36,899 nucleotides of DNA from positions 1 to 36,899 of the forward strand of contig LNZD02000025.1 of assembly GCA_001469005.2 (NCBI GenBank), written 5' to 3'. The position numbers were made by a program, and so were the translations under genes. The notes under the pieces were generated by a model. That model was not told the origin of the DNA, searched no databases, and worked only from the letters and a program-made list of their open reading frames with translations. This stretch comes from SAR324 cluster bacterium lautmerah10 (lineage in GTDB: Bacteria; SAR324; NAC60-12). Of the stretch, positions 17,156-25,514 are shown piece after piece (positions within the stretch are counted from its first letter, which is position 1; each line of letters starts with the position of its first letter).

Positions 17156-19582
17156 TCAACCCCGCATGATCTTGGCTTCCGGATCAAAAAGCGGTTGATT
17201 CTGGATTTTACATGGACGGAGTTCACCCAGGATTTCGATTTCCCATCCGGTTTCCTGTTCGGCAATTTCCTTGGGGATGTAACCCATTGCTACGGAAACA
17301 CCGGAAGCATGAGCATATCCTCCGGAAGTGACCCAGCCTTTCACCTCACCGTTATGCCAGATGGGTTCGTCACCGATAACATCTGCATCCTTTGCATCGA
17401 CAACGAAGGTTTTCAGTCTCAGTTTTCCACCAGAATCCTTTTCCTCAATGGCTGCTTCCTTGCCGATGAAATCTGCATCTTTATCATAGGCGACAAAGCG
17501 ATCAAGCCCGGCTTCCAATGGACCGTAGATGGGCCGGTATTCTCTCGCCCAGGAACCATAATTTTTTTCGAGTCTGAGGGAATTCAAGGCTCGCAGTCCG
17601 AACAAACCAATACCGAGGGGTTCACCGGCTTCCATCAGAGTCTGGAAGACGGTTCGTTGATTTTCTGCTTCCATCCAGATTTCAAAGCCGAGATCTCCGG
17701 TATAACTGACTCTGCCAACCAGACATTCGCATAGGCCTACCGGCATCAGTTTCATTTCCATAAAACGGAAATGTTCGTTGGAACAATCATAGGATGAGAC
17801 GTTTTCCATCAATTCCCGGGATTTGGGGCCGGCTATTGCCAATCCGAGCATGGTACTGCTTTGGGGGACAACATGAACATCCAATTCGGGATCGAGATAT
17901 TCGGTGAACCATCGCAGATGGTATTCTTCGGCAACGCCGGATCCGATCATCAGGAAATCTTCTTCCTCCAACCTAGTCAAAGTAAAATCACCGATGAGTT
18001 TGCCGGTTTCGTTGAGCATCGGTGCAAGACGCATCCGGCCCTGTTTCGGGATTTTGCACGCCAGCATCTGATCGAGCCAGAGTTCAGCGTCCTCTCCCTG
18101 AACCACGTATTTGGCAAATCCGGAGGTTTCCATTAATCCGACCCTTTCCCTCACCGTTTTGACTTCTTCAGAAACCGGTTGAAAATCGCTGGAACGCTTC
18201 CAAGAGAAAACCTCCTCGACTCCTTGCGGAGCAAACCAGAGGGGTTGTTCCAGACCAAAGGCTTCACCCATTTGAGCCCCCTTGGAGAGCATCAGGTCGT
18301 AGACAGGAGTGGTGCGGAGAGGGCGTCCGGCAGGAAGTTCCTCATTTGGAAAACGGATGGAAAAACGCCGCGAATAATTTTCTCGGACTTTGACATTGGT
18401 GTAGGATTTGGTAATCCATTCCCCGTAACGGCTGACATCCATTCCCCAGACATCGAAACCCGGATCTCCTTCGATCATCCAATTCGCAAGCGCCAAGCCG
18501 ACTCCACCGCCCTGACTGAAACCAGCCATCACTGCGCAGGCACACCAGTATCCCGGAAGATCACGAACGGGTCCCACCAGCGGGTTTCCATCCGGAGCAA
18601 AGGTGAAAGGTCCGTTGATGATCTTCTTGATGCCTGCGGTTTCAAAGGCAGGAAAATGCTGGAAGCCCACTTCCAGGGAGGGGGTGATTCGGTCCAGGTC
18701 AGGGGGCAGAAGTTCCATGCTGAAATCCCAGGGGGTTGCATCAGGTTGCCAAGGAACACAGGCTTTCTCGTAGGTTCCCATCAGCATCCCTTTTTGTTCC
18801 TGACGTAAATAAAGTTCTCCGTCAAAATCCATTGCATGGGGGACTTCTTTACCACTGGATTCGTTGAATTGTTTCACTTCCTCCATGTCTTCGGTCAGCA
18901 GATACATATGTTCCATAGCGAGGACAGGAAGTTCCAGTCCCACCATTTTTCCTACTTCACGGGCCCACAAACCTCCGGCGTTGACAACATGTTCCGCATG
19001 GATGTCTCCCTGGTCCGTGTGAACATCCCAGGTGCCGTCTTCGTTCTGGTGCAGGGCTTCAACTCGGGTTTGTTGATAAATTTCACCGCCTTGTTTCTGG
19101 GCGGCTTTGGCATAGGCCCAGGTTGTTCCAGAGGGATCAAGATGCCCTTCGATGGGGTCATAGACAGCACCGACAAAGTGTTTCGGGTCCATGAGCGGCA
19201 TGATCTTCGCGGCTTCCTCTGCACTGATGACTTCGGTTTCCATACCGAGGTATCGACCTTTTGCATGGAGGCTTTGCAGCCAGTCGAAGCGATCCTGGGT
19301 GCCGGCAAGCATCACTCCTCCGGTGAGATGTAATCCAATCTCCTGTCCCGAAATTTCCTGAATTTCCTCGTAGAGTTTGATGGTATACTGCTGCAGTTGC
19401 GCTACGTTAGGATCCCCGTTTACGGTATGCATCCCACCGGCAGCATGCCACGTTGAACCAGAAGTGAGTTCTGAACGTTCAAGCAGGACACAATCTTTCC
19501 AACCAAGTTTGGTGAGGTGAAAGAGGACGGAGCAGCCGACGACTCCGCCCCCGATGACGACGGCTTGTGCATGAGATTTCAT
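17156..19582 (-). CDS. FAD-dependent dehydrogenase-GcvT fusion (dimethylglycine/sarcosine dehydrogenase type)
   Basis: 808 residues. The N-terminal DAO-type FAD domain has VVIGGGVVGCSVLFHL and SGSTWHAAGGM, whose histidine is the covalent flavin attachment position in dimethylglycine dehydrogenase. A middle FAO segment follows, then a C-terminal GcvT (aminomethyltransferase) domain from about residue 430, with GLAIAGPKSRELM, RVSYTGDLGFEIWMEAE and ALNSLRLEKNYGSWAREYRP. Such enzymes oxidatively N-demethylate small methylated glycines and pass the C1 unit to tetrahydrofolate. It leads the minus-strand operon, 12 nt before the M24 pseudogene, and is divergent from the 2-hydroxyacid dehydrogenase operon. 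Substrate is inferred only to the N-methyl amino acid class. Confidence 0.9.
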   Translation of the reverse strand: MKSHAQAVVIGGGVVGCSVLFHLTKLGWKDCVLLERSELTSGSTWHAAGGMHTVNGDPNVAQLQQYTIKLYEEIQEISGQEIGLHLTGGVMLAGTQDRFDWLQSLHAKGRYLGMETEVISAEEAAKIMPLMDPKHFVGAVYDPIEGHLDPSGTTWAYAKAAQKQGGEIYQQTRVEALHQNEDGTWDVHTDQGDIHAEHVVNAGGLWAREVGKMVGLELPVLAMEHMYLLTEDMEEVKQFNESSGKEVPHAMDFDGELYLRQEQKGMLMGTYEKACVPWQPDATPWDFSMELLPPDLDRITPSLEVGFQHFPAFETAGIKKIINGPFTFAPDGNPLVGPVRDLPGYWCACAVMAGFSQGGGVGLALANWMIEGDPGFDVWGMDVSRYGEWITKSYTNVKVRENYSRRFSIRFPNEELPAGRPLRTTPVYDLMLSKGAQMGEAFGLEQPLWFAPQGVEEVFSWKRSSDFQPVSEEVKTVRERVGLMETSGFAKYVVQGEDAELWLDQMLACKIPKQGRMRLAPMLNETGKLIGDFTLTRLEEEDFLMIGSGVAEEYHLRWFTEYLDPELDVHVVPQSSTMLGLAIAGPKSRELMENVSSYDCSNEHFRFMEMKLMPVGLCECLVGRVSYTGDLGFEIWMEAENQRTVFQTLMEAGEPLGIGLFGLRALNSLRLEKNYGSWAREYRPIYGPLEAGLDRFVAYDKDADFIGKEAAIEEKDSGGKLRLKTFVVDAKDADVIGDEPIWHNGEVKGWVTSGGYAHASGVSVAMGYIPKEIAEQETGWEIEILGELRPCKIQNQPLFDPEAKIMRG

Positions 19583-19795
19583 GGATTGTTTTTATTCAGA
19601 GGATGAAATCTGACAATTTCATTGCCAAGATCACTCAAATAATGCTTTATTTTGGACCTTCTTCATGAATCGAAAAACCTATATTAATGGAATTCATTAC
19701 AACAACGAATAAAATTTATGGTTTGATTAGAAGAATTCATGTGAATTTACTTTAAATCACCAATTTCGAAAGATTGAATTCAGAAAATATATCCG
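19583..19795. promoter_or_regulatory. Divergent intergenic region with three evenly spaced GAATTCA sites
   Basis: This is the 213-nt AT-rich spacer between two divergent catabolic operons. GAATTCA occurs at 19690, 19733 and 19776, exactly 43 bp apart each time; the first two copies also share ATTA upstream (12 of 15 positions identical). Even spacing of about four helical turns would suit cooperative binding of a regulator. No clean sigma-70 promoter is evident, and neither flanking gene has a strong ribosome-binding site. Confidence 0.35.
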
Positions 19796-21001
19796 ATGAG
19801 TCGATTTCACAATCTTGAGGATTTCAGACAAAGAGCGAAGACTCGTCTTCCAAAAATCATGTTCGATTTCATCGATGGTGCAGCAGGAGGAGAAAACGGA
19901 TCCTATAACAATTATCATTGCATTGAGCGGATCCGACTCTTACCCAGGGTTTTGAATAATGTTGTAGAAAGGGATCTAACAAAGCCGATTTTTGAGGAAG
20001 AATTCAAGCTTCCATTTGGAATCGCACCGATGGGGATGTGCGATCTGGCATGGGCTGGAACGGACCAGGCCTTGGCTGCTGCCGCCGCTCAGTATCAAAT
20101 TCCCCTCTGTCTCTCTACTGCCGCATCAACTAGCATTGAGCAGATGATGGATGCCTCTGAAGGCAACACATGGTTTCAACTCTATGTTGGTTCCTCTCTC
20201 GAAGAGGGTCTTGAAAAAGTACGGCGTGCCGCAGCTGCAGGATGCCGGACACTGATCCTGACTGTGGATGTCCCTGAAGTGGCTCCCCGATGGAGGGACC
20301 TTCACAACGGATTCAAAGTCCCTTTCAGGATTGGCCCAAAACAATTCATGGATTTCGCGTCTCATCCCCGCTGGGTTGCAGAGACCCTTTGGAAGGGAAT
20401 TCCCCGTCCGGCCCATTTCCCGGATCCAAATAAGAGGCAGAAAGATGGAACCAAAGCGAAGGGGTTCAACCGGGAGGAAACAAGAGGAAAGGTGGATTGG
20501 AATTTTCTGCTGAGGCTACGGGATGAATGGAAAGGCAATCTGGTTGTCAAAGGAGTCCTTAGCCCAGAAGACGCTCTGCAGATCCGGGATCATGGAGCAG
20601 ATGCCATTTATGTTTCGAATCATGGTGGCCGTCAACTGGACAGTGCGCCTTCTGCGATCAGCCGTTTGCCCTTGATTCGGGAAGCGCTTGGCAAAGGCTA
20701 TCCTTTGATTTTTGACAGTGGCATCCGCAATGGTGAGGGGGTCGTAAAAGCACTTGCGCTGGGAGCGGATTTTGTCATGCTTGGCCGTCCATTTTTATAT
20801 GCTTCCGGAGCAGCAGGAAAGAAAGGAGTTTTCCGCATGATGGAATTGCTTTCCAATGAAATCAGTCTCTGTATGGCACAACTTGGTGTGAATCATTTGG
20901 ATCAAATTGAGCGAAGTTCCGTACTCGATAACGAGACTGTATTTCTCAACCCCCAGTCTCCTGGAACTGAAGATCATTTAACAAAAAACTATGAAAATTA
21001 G
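19796..21001 (+). CDS. FMN-dependent alpha-hydroxy-acid dehydrogenase
   Basis: 401 residues of the lactate/mandelate/glycolate oxidase family, which oxidise (S)-2-hydroxyacids to 2-oxoacids with FMN. Seen: FDFIDGAAGGENGSY near the N-terminus, PFGIAPMGMCDLAW, the active-site block VSNHGGRQLDSAPSA with the catalytic histidine and substrate arginine, and the FMN phosphate loop DSGIRNGEGVVKALALGAD-FVMLGRPFLY. Which 2-hydroxyacid is used cannot be told; candidates include mandelate, lactate, glycolate or a dimethylsulfonio-2-hydroxyacid. Its 3' end overlaps the TPP-enzyme gene by 11 nt, so the 2-oxoacid produced is probably the substrate of that enzyme. Confidence 0.92.
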   Translation: MSRFHNLEDFRQRAKTRLPKIMFDFIDGAAGGENGSYNNYHCIERIRLLPRVLNNVVERDLTKPIFEEEFKLPFGIAPMGMCDLAWAGTDQALAAAAAQYQIPLCLSTAASTSIEQMMDASEGNTWFQLYVGSSLEEGLEKVRRAAAAGCRTLILTVDVPEVAPRWRDLHNGFKVPFRIGPKQFMDFASHPRWVAETLWKGIPRPAHFPDPNKRQKDGTKAKGFNREETRGKVDWNFLLRLRDEWKGNLVVKGVLSPEDALQIRDHGADAIYVSNHGGRQLDSAPSAISRLPLIREALGKGYPLIFDSGIRNGEGVVKALALGADFVMLGRPFLYASGAAGKKGVFRMMELLSNEISLCMAQLGVNHLDQIERSSVLDNETVFLNPQSPGTEDHLTKNYEN

Positions 21002-22712
21002 AGGTGGTGCCTTACTGGCCAGGGCTTTTGCTGAAAAAGGAATTACCCATGTTTTCACCTTGAGTGGGGGCTTCTGCAATCCTGCTCTGGAAGGATTTGC
21101 CGATTGCGGAATGACGGTGATCAATGCACCGCATGAACAGGTCGCCGGGCATCTCGCAGACGGGACGACACGGATCACACGAAAGCCTGCAATATGCCTG
21201 GTGGGACCCGAAGGTTTTGCGAACGCAGTGCCTGCGATGATGGAAGCCTGGGGTGAACGCTCACCTGTGATTTTCGTCACCGGTTCGAGCACCCTTAAGC
21301 GACAGGGAAGCGGCGGATTCAAGGAAATCGATGATGTTTCGATTGCAGCCCCGTTGACCAAATACAGCGCTTCCGTAACGGATGGGTCGAGAATCCCGGA
21401 GTTTGTTGACCGTGCCTACAAGATTGCCCTCAGCGGTTATCCCGGGCCGGTGCATCTGAGTGTTCCTGTAGACATCATGTTTTCTTCCTTTGAGGAAGAC
21501 AGTCAGAGAGATGAACGGCCCTTTGTCCGCAAAGCCGAATCTCCACCGAAAGCCTGGCCTGAACCGCAACGACTGCAGTCCATTCTGGGAGAATTTGAAA
21601 AATCCAAAAAACCGATGCTGATCGGGGGGCATGGAGTCTGGTGGGGAAATGCTGAGAAAAAATTGGAAGAGGTTGGAAAAACCTTAAAGATTCCGGTTTA
21701 CAATATTCCTTACCACCAGAAACTTCTTCCTGAAACCTCAGATGCCTATATGGGACTGGCAGACATTCACCAGTATCCGCCATCGGCCAAAGCGCTTGAG
21801 GAATCAGATCTGGTGATGATGCTCGGAGGCAGGCTTGATAACCAGATGAACTTCGGAAATCCTCCTTTATTCCCCAAAAACAGCCGCTTGATTTGTATCA
21901 ATGGTTCACCTGAGGAATTAGAGCAGAACCGCAGTGCGGATCAAATCCTCTTGAGTGATCCATCTGCTTTTCTGGAAGCATTGATGGATTTTGGAAAGTC
22001 CCGAACATCCAAAGAGCGGGATGAATGGTATTCCTTGCAAAAAATTCTTCGTCAGGAATGGGTCGAATCTTCCCTGTCGGATTTGGAACAAGAAGAACCT
22101 GACGATCTGATGATGCACCCCCTCAGACTGGCCTTGGAGGTTCAATCCCTGATGAATCAAAACGATTGGTTGGTGATTGATGGTGGAAATACCCATTTCT
22201 GGTCTGAAATTGCCGTCAATATGGCTGGTGCTCAGGGAAAGGAACTGGCAGGGATTTTACACCCAGGATCCTTCAGCATGTTGGGTGTCGGAGTGTCATT
22301 CGGTTTGGCGGCCAAACTGAATCATCCCAAAGACAGGGTTGTCGTAATCAGCGGAGACGGAGCGTTCCTGTCGGGAGGTTTGAGTATTGAAGCGGCTTTC
22401 CAGGAAAACGTTCCGATCACGGTTGTGATCGACAACAACGGAGGATTGACGACCATTTCTCAACAGCAGGAAAGACTTTTTGCGGACGAACGACATGTCG
22501 CCACCGACTTCAGAGATATTCCATTCCATACCATGTTCGAGGGAATGGGAGGGCATGGTGAGTTGGTGGAAAAACCTGAGGATCTAAAAGCTGCCTTGGA
22601 AAGGGCCCTCTCCAGCGGCAAGACAGCCTGCGTCAATGTTCGGACACGAAGTGCCATCAGTCCCATTGTGCTCGCGACAACCAGCAAGAGGGATAAAGCA
22701 TCCATCGAATGA
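20991..22712 (+). CDS. Thiamine-pyrophosphate-dependent enzyme (acetolactate synthase/2-oxoacid decarboxylase superfamily)
   Basis: 573 residues with the three TPP-enzyme domains. The cofactor-activating glutamate is in NAPHEQVAGHLADG (about residue 45), and the TPP/Mg motif runs from GDGAFLSGGLSIEAAF to VVIDNNGG near the C-terminus. The family includes acetolactate synthase, glyoxylate carboligase, benzoylformate decarboxylase and oxalyl-CoA decarboxylase; sequence alone does not separate them. Translational overlap with an FMN 2-hydroxyacid dehydrogenase suggests decarboxylation or carboligation of that enzyme's 2-oxoacid product. No regulatory ilvN-like subunit follows, which argues against biosynthetic acetolactate synthase. 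Confidence 0.9.
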   Translation: MKIRGGALLARAFAEKGITHVFTLSGGFCNPALEGFADCGMTVINAPHEQVAGHLADGTTRITRKPAICLVGPEGFANAVPAMMEAWGERSPVIFVTGSSTLKRQGSGGFKEIDDVSIAAPLTKYSASVTDGSRIPEFVDRAYKIALSGYPGPVHLSVPVDIMFSSFEEDSQRDERPFVRKAESPPKAWPEPQRLQSILGEFEKSKKPMLIGGHGVWWGNAEKKLEEVGKTLKIPVYNIPYHQKLLPETSDAYMGLADIHQYPPSAKALEESDLVMMLGGRLDNQMNFGNPPLFPKNSRLICINGSPEELEQNRSADQILLSDPSAFLEALMDFGKSRTSKERDEWYSLQKILRQEWVESSLSDLEQEEPDDLMMHPLRLALEVQSLMNQNDWLVIDGGNTHFWSEIAVNMAGAQGKELAGILHPGSFSMLGVGVSFGLAAKLNHPKDRVVVISGDGAFLSGGLSIEAAFQENVPITVVIDNNGGLTTISQQQERLFADERHVATDFRDIPFHTMFEGMGGHGELVEKPEDLKAALERALSSGKTACVNVRTRSAISPIVLATTSKRDKASIE

Positions 22713-22735
22713 TTGTTTCAACTCATTAATATCAA

Positions 22736-23092
22736 ATGGCTATCATTTCTTCCCACATCCTTGATTCTGTCCATGGTTGTTCTGCTTCCGGAATCCGGGT
22801 CCAGTGCCAGAAAATGGTCAACAGGAACGGTGATCAGATCGTTTTTGAGGTTGAGGCCAACGAGGAAGGGCGAATCATGGAGGAAGTCTCTTTTGAAGAT
22901 TCAGGAGAACAATTCTACCAATTGATTTTCTTCAGTGACGAGTATTTCAGGAAGAAAATGGCAGAACGTTATTCAGGCAGACAGATAGTTCGGGAAATTG
23001 TCATTCGTCTGGTTTTGCCTGATCCTGAGATCCGTTATCACGTTCCCGTCATCATCGGTCCTCATTCCAACACATTTTGGTGGTCTGAATAA
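22736..23092 (+). CDS. Transthyretin/5-hydroxyisourate-hydrolase-like protein with atypical C-terminus
   Basis: 118 residues with the HIUase/transthyretin fold pattern: ISSHILDSVHGCSASGIRVQ at the N-terminus, where the active-site histidine lies before ILD, EEVSFEDSGEQFYQLIFF in the middle, and RYHVPVIIGPHSNTFWWSE at the end, which keeps the second histidine in YHVP. True hydroxyisourate hydrolases end in YRGS; here the end is WWSE, so the fourth catalytic element is missing. No other urate genes are in the window. The enzyme may act on a different substrate tied to the surrounding operon, 24 nt after the TPP gene and 10 nt before the DmdA-like gene. Confidence 0.8.
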   Translation: MAIISSHILDSVHGCSASGIRVQCQKMVNRNGDQIVFEVEANEEGRIMEEVSFEDSGEQFYQLIFFSDEYFRKKMAERYSGRQIVREIVIRLVLPDPEIRYHVPVIIGPHSNTFWWSE

Positions 23093-23101
23093 TCCAAAGG
23101 G

Positions 23102-24217
23102 ATGTCTTCCAGTCTTTTTGTCTCAAGGAGAAACCGTAGAACTCCCTTCACGGATCGGGTCGAAGCCCATGGAGTAACAGGTTATTCGATTGTCAATCAT
23201 ACCCTGCTGCCAAAATCCTTCGGGCGTTCTGTGGAAGAGGATTACTGGCATCTGCGGGAACATGTCCAGATTTGGGATGTCTCCTGCCAACGTCAGGTCG
23301 AGATCCGCGGAAAGGACGCCAAAAAGCTGGTGCAATGGATGACCCCGAGGAATCTTGATCGGTCAGAGACAGGTCAGTGTCTCTATTCTCCTTTGATCGA
23401 TGAAAACGCAGGCATGATCAATGACCCGGTGATACTCAAACGGGATGAGGATTGGTACTGGCTTTCCATTGCAGATTCCGATGTGTTGCTCTGGGCGAAA
23501 GGTCTGGCTTTAGGAATGAAAATGGAAGTCCAGATTCAGGAACCGGATGTTTCTCCTCTGGCGGTCCAAGGCCCCAAAGCTGAAAAGTTGATGACCCGTG
23601 TTTTTGGAGAATCCATCAGTCGGTTACCCTTCTTTCGTTTTGGAATCTTTCCTTTTGAAGGAAGAAATCTAGTGATTGCGCGTTCAGGCTACAGTCGTCA
23701 GGGCGGGTTCGAAATTTATCTCGATCAAACAGAGTTGGGCGGCAAATTGTGGGATACCCTCTGGGAAGCAGGTAAGGACCTTGAGGTGTCCCCAGGTTGC
23801 CCGAATCTGATTGAAAGGGTGGAGGGAGGTCTGCTTTCCTATGGGAATGAGATGACCCGTGGTAACAATCCATTGGAATGCAATCTCGATAAATTCTGTG
23901 ACCTTAACGGCTCTGTTCAATACATCGGCAGGTCAAGGCTCATTGAAATTGCCCAGCAAGGCGTCGATCAAAGGATTCGGGGAATCGTTTTCGAAGGTTC
24001 TCCTTCTCCTCCCTGCGGTTTTCCCTGGCCTCTGGAATCGAATGGGCAGAAGGTGGGTTATACAACAACCGTTGTTTGGTCTCCGCGTTTGAAAACCAAT
24101 CTGGCACTGGCCATGGTGAACAAAGCCTATTGGGAAACTGGGGATGAAGTGAGGGTTCAACTTCCAGATGGAAGTATGCGAGAGGGATACGTGACGGACC
24201 TTCCTTTTTCGGTTTAA
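23102..24217 (+). CDS. DmdA-like (DMSP demethylase family) GcvT-fold protein
   Basis: 371 residues of the aminomethyltransferase fold. From recall it resembles the DmdA group more than GcvT: SRRNRRTPFTDRVEAHGVTGY and NHTLLPKSF at the start, EDYWHLREHVQIWDVSCQRQVEI, MTPRNLDRSETGQCLYSPLIDE, EPDVSPLAVQGPKAEKLM, ARSGYSRQGGFEIYLDQ, and CPNLIERVEGGLLSYGNEMTR. DmdA moves a methyl group from dimethylsulfoniopropionate to tetrahydrofolate, giving methylmercaptopropionate. Uncharacterised DmdA-like clades exist, so dmdA is not assigned as a symbol. It closes the 2-hydroxyacid dehydrogenase operon and converges on the ketopantoate-reductase-like gene with a gap of 7 nt. Confidence 0.82.
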   Translation: MSSSLFVSRRNRRTPFTDRVEAHGVTGYSIVNHTLLPKSFGRSVEEDYWHLREHVQIWDVSCQRQVEIRGKDAKKLVQWMTPRNLDRSETGQCLYSPLIDENAGMINDPVILKRDEDWYWLSIADSDVLLWAKGLALGMKMEVQIQEPDVSPLAVQGPKAEKLMTRVFGESISRLPFFRFGIFPFEGRNLVIARSGYSRQGGFEIYLDQTELGGKLWDTLWEAGKDLEVSPGCPNLIERVEGGLLSYGNEMTRGNNPLECNLDKFCDLNGSVQYIGRSRLIEIAQQGVDQRIRGIVFEGSPSPPCGFPWPLESNGQKVGYTTTVVWSPRLKTNLALAMVNKAYWETGDEVRVQLPDGSMREGYVTDLPFSV

Positions 24218-24224
24218 CCTTCTT

Positions 24225-25145
24225 CTAAAAACTCCTTTCCCGGATTCTTACCACAGCAGAAAGTGCTTCATTGAAAGGAGCACGCAGTCCCACCTCTTTT
24301 GCCACAACCGGAACCATGCCGTTGATGGCATCGATTTCAGAAGGCCTTCGTGCCATGTGATCGAGCAGCATGGATGGCCTGGCACCAGGCATGTTTCTTC
24401 CAAAAGCTTCTATGTATTTCACTGGATCATCGAAAGAAAAATGAATTTCTTTCTGCAGCCCCACATTGTAGGCCTCAAGGCCGCAGTTTCTTGAAACATT
24501 CCAGCATTCAGGGTCATCCAGGACTTCGCCGATGGTTTTGTCAAAAACCGTACATGGTGCACTGAAAGAGACATTGCAGATGAATTTTTCCCAGATCAAC
24601 TGCTGGATGTCATCAAAGGCTTTGACGTTGAATCCGGCATCTTTCCAAAGTTCCGCCAGTTTCTCCACCCGCTTACTCAGTCCTCCTTCCATCTCTCCGA
24701 GCCGGATCAGTTCCATTCCGTTATGGTGAACATGTCCCGGGGATTTGATGGAGGCACCAAAACCTCCTGCAACACCGAGCAGGATGTTATTCGAATCAAG
24801 ATGTTCACGGATTCGTTCTCCTGCCCCGAGTCCATTCTGGATGGTGAGAATCAAAGTGTCTGGACCGATCATCGATGCGGCACTCTGCGCTGCAGATCCT
24901 ACCCCTGAAGCTTTGGTCGCAATGACCACCAGGTCACATATCCCCACGGTAGTACCATCCATTGAAGTGCGGATGCCTTGGACCGTTCGGTCTCCACTTG
25001 CTCCTTCAACACGTAAGCCCTGGCTTGCAATGGCATCCACGTGTTCTTTCCAGAGATCGATAGCCCAGATCTCATTTCCTGAATCGGCAAGAAGACCCGC
25101 ATAGACCGACCCCATGGCTCCTGTCCCAATGATCGCTATTTTCAT
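24225..25145 (-). CDS. Ketopantoate reductase-like (PanE/ApbA family) oxidoreductase
   Basis: 306 residues. The N-terminal Rossmann motif is IAIIGTGAMGSVYAGLLADSG, with LTIQNGLGAGERIREHL and ELIRLGEMEGG in the middle and the catalytic-domain segment IWEKFICNVSFSAPCTVFDKTIGE containing the family lysine. PanE reduces 2-ketopantoate with NADPH for pantothenate synthesis; catabolic operons often carry PanE-like enzymes reducing other 2-oxoacids. It lies 34 nt after the DUF952 gene on the same strand as the LIV importer, so a catabolic role is as likely as CoA biosynthesis. Confidence 0.88.
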   Translation of the reverse strand: MKIAIIGTGAMGSVYAGLLADSGNEIWAIDLWKEHVDAIASQGLRVEGASGDRTVQGIRTSMDGTTVGICDLVVIATKASGVGSAAQSAASMIGPDTLILTIQNGLGAGERIREHLDSNNILLGVAGGFGASIKSPGHVHHNGMELIRLGEMEGGLSKRVEKLAELWKDAGFNVKAFDDIQQLIWEKFICNVSFSAPCTVFDKTIGEVLDDPECWNVSRNCGLEAYNVGLQKEIHFSFDDPVKYIEAFGRNMPGARPSMLLDHMARRPSEIDAINGMVPVVAKEVGLRAPFNEALSAVVRIRERSF

Positions 25146-25179
25146 TTAATCGCTTCCGGTTTGAGTTTGCGGGATTGGC

Positions 25180-25512
25180 TCAGTTTCTCGTGTCAAAAAA
25201 ACCCCGGGGACTGTTTTCCAAAACAAAACATTGGACAATATTTTTTTGGGGAAGACTTTGATAAAGATGGGGATAGGCTTCGATGGCCTCGCCGATTTGT
25301 TCAAATACCAGATTGTTCTCCAGCCCCTTCGGATTCACTTCAAGCACACGCAGAGACCGTTCTTGCCTGAAATGCCTGTTTGCCGTGTCGAGTAATTGTT
25401 GTTCCGTGGATAGATGAATGAATCCTTCCTCGTCAAAACTTTGAGGAAGGTAATCCACTGTGCTTTCCTCGGACCAATCGTTGCTGGATAGGATGTGATA
25501 GAGGTGTTCCAA
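25180..25512 (-). CDS. DUF952-family protein
   Basis: 110 residues matching the DUF952 pattern: HLYHILSSNDW near the start, EEGFIHLSTEQQLLDTANRHF, VFEQIGEAIEAYPHLYQSLP. The fold is thought to resemble ADP-ribosyl-type folds, but no function is established. The start codon appears to be TTG at 25512, two bases after the livF stop, implying translational coupling; the next ATG in frame is far inside the domain. Confidence 0.8.
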   Translation of the reverse strand: MEHLYHILSSNDWSEESTVDYLPQSFDEEGFIHLSTEQQLLDTANRHFRQERSLRVLEVNPKGLENNLVFEQIGEAIEAYPHLYQSLPQKNIVQCFVLENSPRGFFDTRN

Positions 25513-25514
25513 GC

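Noticed and set aside
17195..19333. Several long plus-strand open frames opposite the FAD-GcvT gene
   Set aside because: They are antisense shadows of a strongly conserved 808-residue protein and resemble no family.
19583..19795. Glycine riboswitch upstream of the GcvT-fusion gene
   Set aside because: No tandem aptamer-like stems or terminator were visible in the AT-rich spacer.
20991..22712. Biosynthetic acetolactate synthase (ilvB)
   Set aside because: There is no small-subunit gene and the context is catabolic with a coupled 2-hydroxyacid dehydrogenase.
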